Below are positions 49,420 to 63,260 of a DNA stretch of 64,000 nucleotides, piece after piece; positions within the stretch are counted from its first letter, which is position 1; each line of letters starts with the position of its first letter. The position numbers and the translations under genes were made by a program. Under the pieces are notes generated by a model. It saw only the letters and a program-made list of their open reading frames with translations. It was not told where the DNA came from and made no database searches. Origin of the DNA: Streptomyces sp. NBC_01549 (GTDB taxonomy: Bacteria; Actinomycetota; Actinomycetes; Streptomycetales; Streptomycetaceae); the NCBI RefSeq assembly GCF_026339955.1, contig NZ_JAPEPW010000001.1:6283001-6347000 (forward strand), given 5' to 3'.

Positions 49420-49441
49420 AAAATGGAAGCAAGGGGGAACG

Positions 49442-50719
49442 GTGGGCCCGATCAGTCGCGCAGCCGCCGCATGGTCGTCACGCATTCCAGGAGGCCCCGA
49501 CGGCCGGAGAATGCTCTGGATCGCCCTCGTCGACCGGACCGGCAGCGGCCTGTGGGCAGCCGTCTCGGTCCTGTACTTCACCTACGTCACCGGCCTGTCC
49601 GTGGCACAGGTCGGTACCCTCGCCGCGGTCTCGGGGGCCATCGGTATCGCCGGCGCACCACTCGGCGGCCGCATCGCCGACCGCCTGCCCCTGACCCGCG
49701 TCCTGATCTTCCTGCAGATCCTGCGAGCCCTGGCCTCCCTCGCACTGCTCACCACCGACAACTACGCCCTGCTGCTGGCCTTCTCGGCCGCCGGCAGCTT
49801 CGGCGACCGGGCCGCCAATGTGCTCACCAAGCTGTACGCCACCCGCGTCTCGGGACCCGACCGCGTCCGCTACCAGGCCGTCACCAGAACCGTCGCCAAC
49901 GCCGGATGGGCCCTGGGCGGCCTCACCGCCGCGGCCGCCCTCACCGTCGGCACCACCACCGCCTACCAATGGCTCCTGACAGGAGACGCCCTGTCGTTCG
50001 TCGCCGCGGCCCTCCTCACCGTGCGCTGCGCCGAACCGCCGTCCCCCGCACGCACGATCGCCACGTCCAAGGACCCGGTCCCCACCACCAAGCCGGCCAA
50101 CCCATGGCGCGACCGCGGCTACCTCGCGTACGTCGCCACCGAGACCGTCCTCTTCCTCGACGACGCCGTGTTCAAGGTCGGCCTGCCACTCTGGATCGCC
50201 CACTCCGACCAGGCACCACACGGGCTCGCCCCGCTGCTCATGGTCCTCAACAACGTGATGGTCGTGGCCCTTCAGGTGCCCCTGGCCCGCTTCGGCGCCA
50301 CGACGGCCGCCGCGCGCTCCCTGCTGCTACCCCTCTCCGGGGCCTTCGCTCTCGGCGGCGTCGCCATGACGCTCTCGGCCACAGGCGGAGTCATCACCAC
50401 CGCGCTGTTCCTCACGACCTCGGCCATCGCCTTCACCGTGGCGGAGATGCTGCACGCCACCGTCTCCTGGGAACTCTCCGTCGCCCTCGCGCCCGGGACG
50501 GCCCAGGGCGCCTACCTCGGCGTCCATGGACTGGCGCAGTCCGCCCAGCGAAGCATTGGACCACTAGCCGTCACCGCAGCCATCGCGACCGGCCCGCTCG
50601 GCTGGACGGTCTTCGGCACCACCATCGCTGTGACCTGCGTGTTTCAGCACCGTATGGTGCGCGACCACCTCTCCAGCCCCGCGTTGTCAGTGCCTCCAGT
50701 TACTGTGAGTGAGCATTGA
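49442..50719 (+). CDS. MFS transporter, probable exporter
   Basis: 425 residues from GTG 49442, right after AAGGGGGAACG; the frame extending to 49268 runs into the mocR coding region. About 12 hydrophobic segments. GGRIADRLPLTRVL is the loop 2-3 motif; the second half has AVFKVGLPLWIAHS and GTAQGAYLGVHGLAQS. It resembles drug-efflux-type carriers. Divergence from mocR suggests control by that regulator; the substrate is unknown. Confidence 0.8.
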   Translation: MGPISRAAAAWSSRIPGGPDGRRMLWIALVDRTGSGLWAAVSVLYFTYVTGLSVAQVGTLAAVSGAIGIAGAPLGGRIADRLPLTRVLIFLQILRALASLALLTTDNYALLLAFSAAGSFGDRAANVLTKLYATRVSGPDRVRYQAVTRTVANAGWALGGLTAAAALTVGTTTAYQWLLTGDALSFVAAALLTVRCAEPPSPARTIATSKDPVPTTKPANPWRDRGYLAYVATETVLFLDDAVFKVGLPLWIAHSDQAPHGLAPLLMVLNNVMVVALQVPLARFGATTAAARSLLLPLSGAFALGGVAMTLSATGGVITTALFLTTSAIAFTVAEMLHATVSWELSVALAPGTAQGAYLGVHGLAQSAQRSIGPLAVTAAIATGPLGWTVFGTTIAVTCVFQHRMVRDHLSSPALSVPPVTVSEH

Positions 50720-50741
50720 TCGACTGTGCACAGGGGGAAAC

Positions 50742-51635
50742 ATGGCGCACACCGAGCACCAGACCATGCGACGCGTCCTGCGTCGTGAAATCGCCGGCAC
50801 CATCGGTCTGCTGACCGACGAGCACGACTTCACGGCGATGCGGCGCTACCGCACCTTCACGTTCAAGGACCACACGACCTACCTCCAGCAGGTGGAATCC
50901 CTGCTCAAGACCCTGGCAGCCCAGGGCAGCCACACCACGGTCGCGCTCTTCGACCCAGAGGAATACGCGGAGTTCTGCACCCACAACGGCCTGGAACCCG
51001 ACGCCGTCACCAGCCGTACACGCTTCACCGCGGAACTCGCCGCCTCCGGGCCCACCGTTCCGTACGAAGGACAGCCCCTCGACGAACTCGTTCCCGACCT
51101 CGTCGACGAAGCCGTCCGCAAAGCGACCTGGGAGTACGCGACCACGCTCCTGGCCCGCATCGGCAACTGCGCATCCTGCGGAGAGGACATCGGACGGGCG
51201 GCCTTCGCCCGCGCCACGCACCTGCTCACCCGCGTCCTCGACACCGCGAGCCCCGGCGAGCGCCATCTCGTGTGCAGCGTTTTCGCGGCACCCGAAACAC
51301 TCGTCGCGGTGCTGCGGGCCGACGACGACGCCGAGGGCACCACCCGCCTCGACGAGGCGGAAGCCCTCGAATTCACCACCGTCCTCGCCTTGGGCCTCGC
51401 CACCGGCAGCGCCGGAGGCCTGGTCATGCGCACCACCGCCCCCGGCATGACCGACCGCGTCTACGGATGGCGACTGCGCGGAGAAGGCCTGGAACCCCTC
51501 ACCGCAGGCGAGGTCTTCGACGCCTACTGCACCGATGTCGTGTCCGGAGACCTGGTCTCCCCGGAGTCCGGCGTCGACTACTGCGTACCACCCGACCTCG
51601 GAAGCGGAGAAGAGGCGCCAGGCCACGCGCACTGA
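50742..51635 (+). CDS. conserved protein of unknown function
   Basis: 297 residues from ATG 50742, after GGGGGAAAC, 22 bases after the MFS gene. I do not recognise a domain. The N-terminal third is mixed alpha/beta (REIAGTIGLLTDEHDFTAMR, TFKDHTTYLQQVESLLKTL, TTVALFDPEEYAEFC). A single CASC pair at about 151-154 lies in IGNCASCGEDIGRAA and could bind metal. The remaining half is helical. There is no signal peptide or membrane helix. Position suggests co-transcription with the MFS exporter. Gene-like codon use and a good ribosome site make it real. Confidence 0.75.
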   Translation: MAHTEHQTMRRVLRREIAGTIGLLTDEHDFTAMRRYRTFTFKDHTTYLQQVESLLKTLAAQGSHTTVALFDPEEYAEFCTHNGLEPDAVTSRTRFTAELAASGPTVPYEGQPLDELVPDLVDEAVRKATWEYATTLLARIGNCASCGEDIGRAAFARATHLLTRVLDTASPGERHLVCSVFAAPETLVAVLRADDDAEGTTRLDEAEALEFTTVLALGLATGSAGGLVMRTTAPGMTDRVYGWRLRGEGLEPLTAGEVFDAYCTDVVSGDLVSPESGVDYCVPPDLGSGEEAPGHAH

Positions 51636-51637
51636 AC

Positions 51638-51677
51638 GCGAAGGGGCGCCCCACCCGCAGGTGGAGCGCCCCTTCGC
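51638..51677. terminator. bidirectional terminator between the unknown gene and ptsI
   Basis: GCGAAGGGGCGCCCCACC (51638-51655) pairs with the arm at 51660-51677 over 18 bases with one mismatch and a four-base loop. It separates convergent genes. Confidence 0.75.
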
Positions 51678-51703
51678 AACCGTCGCCCGACGAACCGTCC
51701 CGG

Positions 51704-53374
51704 CTACTCGCCGGACAGCACCGCCTGAGCCGCCGTGCGCGCCTCCTCGGCCGTGTCCGTGGCACGCGCGGCCGCGGCAGCGCGCTCGCACTGCGCCAGC
51801 GTGTACTTGGCGAGTGTCGCCCGGACATAGGGAATCGACGCGGCACCCATCGACAAGGAGGTGACACCCAGACCGGTCAGCACACACGCGAGCAGCGGAT
51901 CGGACGCGGCCTCACCGCAGACACCACAGCTCTTGCCCTCGGCCTTCGCCGCCTCGGCGGACAGGGCGACCAGGTCGAGCAGCGCGGGCTGCCACGGGTC
52001 CTGCAGACGGGACACCGCGCCCACCTGCCGGTCGGCGGCGAAGGTGTACTGCGCGAGGTCGTTGGTCCCCAGCGACAGGAACTCGACCTCCTGCAGGATC
52101 GAGCGAGCCCGCAGCGCGGCCGACGGAATCTCGACCATCGCGCCGAACTTCGCCTTCAGCCCGGCGGCGCGGCACGCGTCCGCGAACGCCTTGGCGTCGA
52201 CGCGGTCGGCGACCATCGGCGCCATGACCTCGAGGTAGACCGGCAGCCCCTCCACAGCCTTCGCGAGCGCCGTCAGCTGCGTACGCAGGACGTCGGGGTG
52301 GTCGAGCAGGGTGCGCAGACCCCGCACACCCAGTGCCGGGTTCGGCTCGTCGGCAGGAGTGAGGAAGTCCAGCGGCTTGTCCGCGCCCGCGTCCAGCACC
52401 CGCACCACGACACGTCCCTCGGGGAACGCCTCGAGCACCTTGCGGTACGCATCGACCTGCTTCTCCTCGGACGGCGCCTGCTTGCTGTCGTCCAGGAAGA
52501 GGAACTCGGTACGGAACAGACCGACGCCCTCGGCTCCCGCCTCGACAGCGGCCGGCACATCGGCGGGACCGCCGACATTGGCCAGCAGCGGCACCTTGTG
52601 ACCGTCGGAGGTGGCACCAGGTCCGGTCGAGGCAGACAGAGCCGCCTTGCGCTCGGCCGCCGCGGCCTCCAGCTGCGCCCGCTTCTCGGCGCTCGGCTCC
52701 ACGAAGATCTCGCCAGTGCTGCCGTCCACGGCGATCACCGTGCCTTCGGCGAGCTCACCGGCGCCGGGGAGCGCGACGACCGCGGGCACTCCGAGTGCCC
52801 GAGCCAGGATCGCGCTGTGGCTGGTCGGGCCGCCCTCCTCGGTGACGAAGCCGAGGACGAGGGTGGGGTCGAGCAGCGCCGTGTCCGCGGGCGCGAGGTC
52901 ACGAGCAATAAGGACGTACGGCTCGTCGCTGTCCGGGACGCCCGGCATGGGCACCCCGAGCAGCCGGGCGACGATACGGTTTCGCACGTCGTCGAGGTCG
53001 GCCACGCGACCGGCGAGGTACTCACCGGCACCCGCCAGCAGCGCGCGGTACGAGGCGAACGCGTCGTAGACCGCTCGCTCGGCCGTGCTGCCGACCGCGA
53101 TACGCCGATCCACGTCCGCCATCAACTCGGGGTCCTGGGCCATCATGGCCTGCGCCTCGAGCACGGCCTGGGCTTCGCCCCCCGCCAGATTGCCGCGCGC
53201 CATCAGATCGGCCGCCACAGCCTCGACGGCCTTGCGGGCGCGCCCCTGTTCGCGCTCCGCGTCCTCCACCGGGATCTGCTTGGCAGGCGGCTCAAGCACC
53301 GCCGTTCCCATGTGCCGAACCTCGCCGATCGCCACACCGTGGCTCACGCCGACGCCTCGCAGCGTTGTCTCCAT
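51704..53374 (-). CDS. ptsI: PTS enzyme I (phosphoenolpyruvate-protein phosphotransferase)
   Basis: 556 residues. The phosphohistidine is His186 in GGPTSHSAILAR. The C-terminal PEP-binding domain shows GVGLFRTEFLFLD, the VRVLDAGADKP and ALGVRGLR segments, MVEIPSAA, LSLGTNDLAQYTFAADR and the catalytic Cys in SCGVCGEAASDP. It transfers phosphate from PEP to HPr for PTS sugar uptake. It lies downstream of crr, 83 bases apart, with a small hairpin between them. Confidence 0.93.
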   Translation of the reverse strand: METTLRGVGVSHGVAIGEVRHMGTAVLEPPAKQIPVEDAEREQGRARKAVEAVAADLMARGNLAGGEAQAVLEAQAMMAQDPELMADVDRRIAVGSTAERAVYDAFASYRALLAGAGEYLAGRVADLDDVRNRIVARLLGVPMPGVPDSDEPYVLIARDLAPADTALLDPTLVLGFVTEEGGPTSHSAILARALGVPAVVALPGAGELAEGTVIAVDGSTGEIFVEPSAEKRAQLEAAAAERKAALSASTGPGATSDGHKVPLLANVGGPADVPAAVEAGAEGVGLFRTEFLFLDDSKQAPSEEKQVDAYRKVLEAFPEGRVVVRVLDAGADKPLDFLTPADEPNPALGVRGLRTLLDHPDVLRTQLTALAKAVEGLPVYLEVMAPMVADRVDAKAFADACRAAGLKAKFGAMVEIPSAALRARSILQEVEFLSLGTNDLAQYTFAADRQVGAVSRLQDPWQPALLDLVALSAEAAKAEGKSCGVCGEAASDPLLACVLTGLGVTSLSMGAASIPYVRATLAKYTLAQCERAAAAARATDTAEEARTAAQAVLSGE

Positions 53375-53427
53375 CTCACCCGTCTCCGGTAGTGCGGCGC
53401 GTCTCGCCGCCGCGGTGGTTTTAGAAC

Positions 53428-53446
53428 CTGCCGTCTACGACGGCAG
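53428..53446 (-). terminator. hairpin between crr and ptsI, possible attenuator
   Basis: CTGCCGTC-TAC-GACGGCAG: a perfect 8-bp stem with a three-base loop, 11 bases past the crr stop. Partial termination here would give more crr than ptsI transcript. Confidence 0.45.
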
Positions 53447-53457
53447 TGCTGTTGATG

Positions 53458-53907
53458 TCACTGCCAGCTGAAAAGGGTGTCGCCGGCCTTCACATCGCCG
53501 TCCTCGCGGAGATCGGAGAGGGAGTCGGCCGTCGCCTCGAGCGCCACGACCGGGCAGATCGGGGACTTGCCGGCCTCTTCGACGGCAGCTGGGTTCCAAC
53601 GCACGACGGCCTGACCGCGCGTCACGGTGTCACCCTTGTTGACGAGGAGCTCGAAACCCTCGCCATTGAGCTGCACCGTGTCGATGCCCAGGTGCGTGAG
53701 CACGCCATGGCCCTGTCCGTCGACGACGACGAAGGCATGCGGGTGAAGCGAGACGATCACCCCGTCCACAGGGGCGACAGCCTCCCCGGGCTCGCGCACG
53801 GGGTCGATCGCCGTGCCGGGGCCTACCATCGCTCCGGAGAAGACGGGATCCGGTACCGCGGCGAGTCCGATGGTGCGTCCTGCAAGAGGGGACGTCACGG
53901 TGGTCAT
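53458..53907 (-). CDS. crr: PTS enzyme IIA, glucose-type (Crr)
   Basis: 149 residues from ATG 53907 with GGAGG upstream. Active-site histidines His57 (SLHPHAFVV) and His72 (GVLTHLGIDTVQL, the phosphorylated residue). Typical length for EIIA-Crr; in Streptomyces it accepts phosphate from HPr and serves N-acetylglucosamine transport and regulation. I saw no clear copy of the DasR-type operator consensus upstream. It is divergent from the rRNA operon. Confidence 0.92.
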   Translation of the reverse strand: MTTVTSPLAGRTIGLAAVPDPVFSGAMVGPGTAIDPVREPGEAVAPVDGVIVSLHPHAFVVVDGQGHGVLTHLGIDTVQLNGEGFELLVNKGDTVTRGQAVVRWNPAAVEEAGKSPICPVVALEATADSLSDLREDGDVKAGDTLFSWQ

Positions 53908-54593
53908 GGGAAGCCTCCCAGGGGTGGAGATTCATATGGGCCGTCACTGCCTGTACCGGACGGCGCACTGCTGAGCAGGGTATGTCATATGAACTGTCGG
54001 TTCCGCATGAGAGGTCCCGGTTGGCGGCCCTGGAGCACCACGCAAACGATTTGCGCGCGCTCCAAACCCCCATGTACAGTCGTGCTCCTGCTTGAGGCTG
54101 AGCGACGCGACCAAGCGTCCTTGCCTGGCAGCACCCAACTTGTCAGATCCTATCTCGGGGTCTGGTTCTGCATGTCCGCAGGACCTTGGTCAGAGAGACG
54201 GAAAAACGCTGATACTGTTTGGACCGCCGGAAAGGGAAACGCGGAAGCGGAAACCTGGAAAGCACCGAGGAAATCGGATCGCGAAACGGTCTGATACAGT
54301 CGGAAACGCAAGAACAAAGCAAGAAAGCAAGACCGAAGGGAAGCGCCCGGAGGAAAGCCCGAGAGGGTGAGTACAAAGGAAGCGTCCGTTCCTTGAGAAC
54401 TCAACAGCGTGCCAAAAATCAACGCCAGATATGTTGATACCCCGTCTCCGGCCGATCGGCTGGAGCGAGGTTCCTTTGAAAAAGTCCTGCCGGGCACTGC
54501 CTGGTAGGCGCACAGCGAGGATGCTGTGAACCGGGAGGATTATTCCTCTTCCTGGTTCCGCTCTCGTGGTGTCGTCCCGATTACGGGAAAACA
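53908..54593 (+). other. crr / rRNA intergenic region: rRNA promoters and leader
   Basis: No convincing gene. Tandem promoter-like elements (see 54051-54080; also GATACTGT at 54211-54218 and GATACAGT at 54293-54300 in similar GC-poor contexts) are followed by a transcribed leader. TTGAGAAC at 54393-54400 recurs before 23S at 56403-56410, as part of the pre-rRNA processing/antitermination context. CATATG occurs at 53933 and 53986 near the crr promoter side. Confidence 0.6.
54051..54080 (+). promoter_or_regulatory. candidate rRNA operon promoter
   Basis: TTGCGC (54051-54056), 18 bases, then TACAGT (54075-54080). Good match to the principal sigma factor consensus in actinobacteria, and it reads toward the 16S gene. 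Confidence 0.4.
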
Positions 54594-59557
<4,964 letters not shown>

Positions 59558-59647
59558 AGTTGCTCGCGTCCACTGTGTTGGTTCTGAAACCACGAACAAC
59601 CCCGTTGTCGGGCCACGGCAATGGTGCGGTAGTTACAGTTTCATAGT

Positions 59648-59766
59648 GTTTCGGTGGTCATAGCGTGAGGGAAACGCCCGGTTACATTCCGAACCCGGAA
59701 GCTAAGCCTCACAGCGCCGATGGTACTGCAGGGGGGACCCTGTGGGAGAGTAGGACGCCGCCGAAC
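59648..59766 (+). rRNA. rrf: 5S ribosomal RNA
   Basis: GTTTCGGTGGTCATAGCGTG at the 5' end pairs with ...GACGCCGCCGAAC at the 3' end; CCGAACCCGGAAGCTAAGCC is the conserved loop B/C segment. About 119 bases. Confidence 0.95.
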
Positions 59767-59779
59767 AAATTTTAGGGGG

Positions 59780-59811
59780 AACCCCCGTACCGGGAAATCG
59801 GTACGGGGGTT
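59780..59811 (+). terminator. rRNA operon terminator
   Basis: AACCCCCGTACCG and CGGTACGGGGGTT form a perfect 13-bp stem with a six-base loop, followed by TTC, 14 bases past 5S. Confidence 0.85.
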
Positions 59812-59932
59812 TTCTGCGTTCGAGCCCAGGCCTGTTTTCGCGGTGGCTCCTGCACCCCTCCGCGCTCCCACGTGAGCGCTGCGGGTAAGGTCAGGGGGCA
59901 TCATTGGCTCGTTTCCCACAGGAGGCCCCCGG

Positions 59933-60541
59933 GTGGAGGTCCAGGAGACCCGCGTCCAGACGGACCGGGTCCTCACCATCCCGAACATCCTCAGCATGGC
60001 GCGCCTCGTCGGCGTACCCGTCTTCCTGTGGCTGATCCTCCGGCCCGAGTTCGGTGGTCCCAAGAGTGACGGCTGGGCCCTGCTGGTGCTCATGCTGAGC
60101 GGCATCAGTGACTATCTGGACGGGAAGCTCGCGCGACGCTGGAATCAAATCAGCAGCCTCGGCCGGCTGCTCGATCCCGCGGCGGACCGGCTCTACATTC
60201 TGTCCACTCTTGTGGGGCTCACCTGGCGCGAGATTCTACCGCTGTGGTTGACGGCTGTACTTCTGGCGCGCGAGTTGGTTCTGCTGGTGGTGGTGGCTGT
60301 CCTGCGGCGTCACGGCTATCCGCCGCTGCAGGTGAACTTCCTCGGGAAGGCTGCCACCTTCAACCTGATGTACGCCTTCCCTCTGTTGCTGCTCAGTGAC
60401 GGAAGTGGATGGCTCGCCTCACTCGCCGCGATTTTCGGATGGGCGTTCGCCGGGTGGGGTACAACCCTCTATTGGTGGGCAGGAGTCCTCTACGTGGTCC
60501 AGGTCCGCCGGCTTCTCACGGCGGACACCATGGCCGATTGA
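59933..60541 (+). CDS. pgsA: CDP-alcohol phosphatidyltransferase (PgsA-like)
   Basis: 202 residues from GTG 59933 with AGGAGG upstream. The family motif D-G-x2-A-R-x8-G-x3-D-x3-D is complete (SDYLDGKLARRWNQISSLG, then LLDPAADRL). Several membrane helices. It condenses CDP-diacylglycerol with an alcohol phosphate, most likely glycerol-3-phosphate for phosphatidylglycerol, though another polar head group is possible. It is the first gene after the rRNA operon. Confidence 0.85.
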   Translation: MEVQETRVQTDRVLTIPNILSMARLVGVPVFLWLILRPEFGGPKSDGWALLVLMLSGISDYLDGKLARRWNQISSLGRLLDPAADRLYILSTLVGLTWREILPLWLTAVLLARELVLLVVVAVLRRHGYPPLQVNFLGKAATFNLMYAFPLLLLSDGSGWLASLAAIFGWAFAGWGTTLYWWAGVLYVVQVRRLLTADTMAD

Positions 60542-60657
60542 GCTCGGCCCGATGGGGCAGCTGAAGCGCCCGGATGGCCCGCACTCGAAAACTGCGGGAC
60601 AATCAGGACGGGTGAAGTCGGCTAGACCGTCGTCTCTTCAAGGAGGACGCTTCCGAC

Positions 60658-63153
60658 ATGAAGGCCGTCGTGATGGCCGGAGGCGAAGGCACACGCCTTC
60701 GCCCCATGACCTCAAGCATGCCCAAGCCGCTCCTGCCGGTGGTGAACCGCCCGATCATGGAGCACGTGCTGCGGCTGCTCAAAAGGCATGGGCTCAACGA
60801 GACCGTGGTTACTGTCCAGTTCTTGGCCTCGTTGGTCAAGAACTACTTCGGTGACGGCGAGGAGCTCGGTATGGAGCTCACTTATGCCAATGAGGAGAAG
60901 CCACTCGGTACTGCCGGGAGCGTCAAGAACGCCGAAGAGGCGCTGAAGGACGACACTTTCCTAGTGATCTCCGGTGACGCCCTGACCGACTTCGATCTCA
61001 CCGACCTCATCAATTTCCACAAGGAAAAGGGTGCGCTGGTCACTGTCTGCTTGACGCGTGTACCGAACCCCCTTGAATTCGGCATCACCATCGTGGACGA
61101 AGAGGGAAAGGTCGAGCGTTTCCTGGAGAAACCGACCTGGGGTCAGGTCTTCTCCGACACCGTCAACACGGGTATCTACGTGATGGAGCCCGAAGTCTTC
61201 GACTACGTCGAGGCCGACGTCTCCGTCGACTGGTCCGGCGATGTCTTCCCTCAACTGATGAAGGAGGGCAAGCCGGTCTTCGGTTATATCGCCGAGGGTT
61301 ACTGGGAGGACGTCGGCACCCACGAGAGCTATGTGAAAGCGCAGGCCGACGTCCTGGAGGGCAAGGTCGACGTCGAGATCGACGGTTTCGAGATCTCCCC
61401 TGGCGTGTGGGTCGCCGAAGGCGCAGAGGTGCACCCCGACGCGATACTGCGAGGTCCGCTCTACATCGGTGACTACGCCAAGGTCGAGGCGGGCGCCGAA
61501 ATCCGCGAGCACACCATCGTCGGCTCCAACGTCGTCGTCAAGAGCGGGGCCTTCCTGCACAGAGCCGTGGTCCACGACAACGTGTACATCGGCCCGCACA
61601 GCAATTTGCGCGGCTGCGTGATCGGGAAGAACACCGACATCATGCGGGCCGCGCGGATCGAGGACGGCGCCGTCATCGGCGACGAATGCCTCGTCGGTGA
61701 AGAATCGATCATTCAGGGAAACGTACGCGTCTATCCGTTCAAGACCATCGAGGCCGGCGCCTTCGTCAACACCTCGGTGATCTGGGAGTCGCGCGGGCAG
61801 GCGCATCTCTTCGGCGCCCGTGGTGTCACCGGAATCCTGAACGTGGAGATCACTCCGGAACTCGCCGTGCGCCTCGCGGGGGCGTACGCGACGACGCTGA
61901 AGAAGGGCTCCACCGTCACGACGGCCCGCGACCACTCCCGAGGCGCCCGCGCGCTGAAGCGGGCGGTCATCTCGGCGCTGCAGGCCAGCGCCATCGACGT
62001 ACGCGACCTGGAGAACGTACCGCTGCCGGTGGCTCGACAGCAGACCGCCAGAGGCAGTGCGGGCGGGATCATGATCCGTACGACGCCCGGGGTGCCGGAC
62101 TCCGTCGACATCATGTTCTTCGACGGGCAGGGTGCCGATCTGTCGCAAGGAGGTCAGCGGAAGCTGGACCGAGTGTTCGCGCGGCAGGAGTACCGGCGCG
62201 CGTTCCCGGGTGAGATCGGGGATCTGTACTTCCCGGCCAGCGTCTTCGACTCGTACACCGGATCACTGCTCAGGAACGTGGACACCACCGGCATCACCGA
62301 ATCCGGTCTGAAGGTGGTCGTAGACGCTTCGAACGGCAGTGCGGGGCTTGTGCTGCCCAGCCTGTTGGGCAAGCTCGGTGTGGACTCCCTGACCATCAAT
62401 CCCGGTCTCGACGAGTCCAGGCCAACGGAGACGGCGGACACGCGGCGGGCCGGTCTGGTCCGGCTGGGCGAGATCGTGGCGTCCGCGCGCGCCGCGTTCG
62501 GGGTGCGCTTCGACCCGGTGGGTGAGCGGCTCTCGCTCGTCGACGAGAAGGGGCGGATCGTCGAGGACGACCGGGCCCTGCTCGTCATGCTCGACCTGGT
62601 GGCCGCGGAGCGGCGCAGTGGGCGGGTGGCGCTGCCGGTGACCACCACGCGGATCGCCGAGCAGGTGGCGGCGTACCACGGGACACAGGTGGAGTGGACG
62701 ACCACGTCTCCAGACGATCTGACGAGGGTCGGACGCGAGGAGTCGACGATCTTCGGCGGTGACGGGCGTGGCGGATTCATCATTCCGGAGTTCAGCAGCG
62801 TCTTCGACGGCGCGGCGGCTTTCGTACGACTGATCGGGCTGGTGGCGCGTACGCAGCTCACGCTCAGCCAGATCGACGCGCGGATTCCGCGGGCGCATGT
62901 CCTCAAGCGTGATCTGGCCACTCCCTGGGCCGTCAAGGGCCTGGTGATGCGCCGGGTCGTGGAGGCGGCCGGGGACCGGTTCGTGGACACGACCGACGGT
63001 GTACGGGTCGTGGAGACCGACGGGCGCTGGGTGATGGTGCTGCCCGACCCCGCCGAGGCGGTCACACATCTGTGGGCGGAGGGTCCGGACGACGCGTCCG
63101 CGGAGGCCCTGCTCGACGAGTGGGCGGCCGTCGTGGACAGCGCCGGTCGCTGA
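60658..63153 (+). CDS. mannose-1-phosphate guanylyltransferase-like protein with decayed phosphomannomutase domain
   Basis: 831 residues from ATG 60658, AAGGAGG upstream. Residues 1-235 are a nucleotidyltransferase (MAGGEGTRLRP at 7-17, MPKPLLPV, ISGDALTDFD, EGYWEDVGT); 245-380 are left-handed beta-helix hexapeptide repeats. Residues about 385-830 follow the alpha-phosphohexomutase fold, but the phosphoserine loop (TASHNP in active enzymes) reads IRTTPGVPD near residue 470, and the metal loop (DGDGDR) reads FDPVGERL near 618. The C-terminal half is thus probably inactive or regulatory. Product is likely GDP-mannose or another NDP-sugar for cell-envelope mannosylation. Confidence 0.82.
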   Translation: MKAVVMAGGEGTRLRPMTSSMPKPLLPVVNRPIMEHVLRLLKRHGLNETVVTVQFLASLVKNYFGDGEELGMELTYANEEKPLGTAGSVKNAEEALKDDTFLVISGDALTDFDLTDLINFHKEKGALVTVCLTRVPNPLEFGITIVDEEGKVERFLEKPTWGQVFSDTVNTGIYVMEPEVFDYVEADVSVDWSGDVFPQLMKEGKPVFGYIAEGYWEDVGTHESYVKAQADVLEGKVDVEIDGFEISPGVWVAEGAEVHPDAILRGPLYIGDYAKVEAGAEIREHTIVGSNVVVKSGAFLHRAVVHDNVYIGPHSNLRGCVIGKNTDIMRAARIEDGAVIGDECLVGEESIIQGNVRVYPFKTIEAGAFVNTSVIWESRGQAHLFGARGVTGILNVEITPELAVRLAGAYATTLKKGSTVTTARDHSRGARALKRAVISALQASAIDVRDLENVPLPVARQQTARGSAGGIMIRTTPGVPDSVDIMFFDGQGADLSQGGQRKLDRVFARQEYRRAFPGEIGDLYFPASVFDSYTGSLLRNVDTTGITESGLKVVVDASNGSAGLVLPSLLGKLGVDSLTINPGLDESRPTETADTRRAGLVRLGEIVASARAAFGVRFDPVGERLSLVDEKGRIVEDDRALLVMLDLVAAERRSGRVALPVTTTRIAEQVAAYHGTQVEWTTTSPDDLTRVGREESTIFGGDGRGGFIIPEFSSVFDGAAAFVRLIGLVARTQLTLSQIDARIPRAHVLKRDLATPWAVKGLVMRRVVEAAGDRFVDTTDGVRVVETDGRWVMVLPDPAEAVTHLWAEGPDDASAEALLDEWAAVVDSAGR

Positions 63154-63169
63154 AACGGACAGCACGCGT

Positions 63170-63211
63170 GCGTGCCGGACAAGTGCCCCCAAAGGGGCCT
63201 GTCCGGCACGC
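63170..63211 (+). terminator. hairpin terminator after the guanylyltransferase-like gene
   Basis: GCGTGCCGGACA (63170-63181) pairs perfectly with TGTCCGGCACGC (63200-63211), with an inner GCCCC/GGGGC stem. Confidence 0.75.
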
Positions 63212-63260
63212 CGGTGGGGCCATTCGGAGGTAGCGCCCGCGACGTGCGACGATGTGCGGC

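Noticed and set aside
53908..54060. DasR-type operator upstream of crr
   Set aside because: I looked for a GGTCTAGACC-like core and found no convincing match by eye; a scored motif scan would be decisive.
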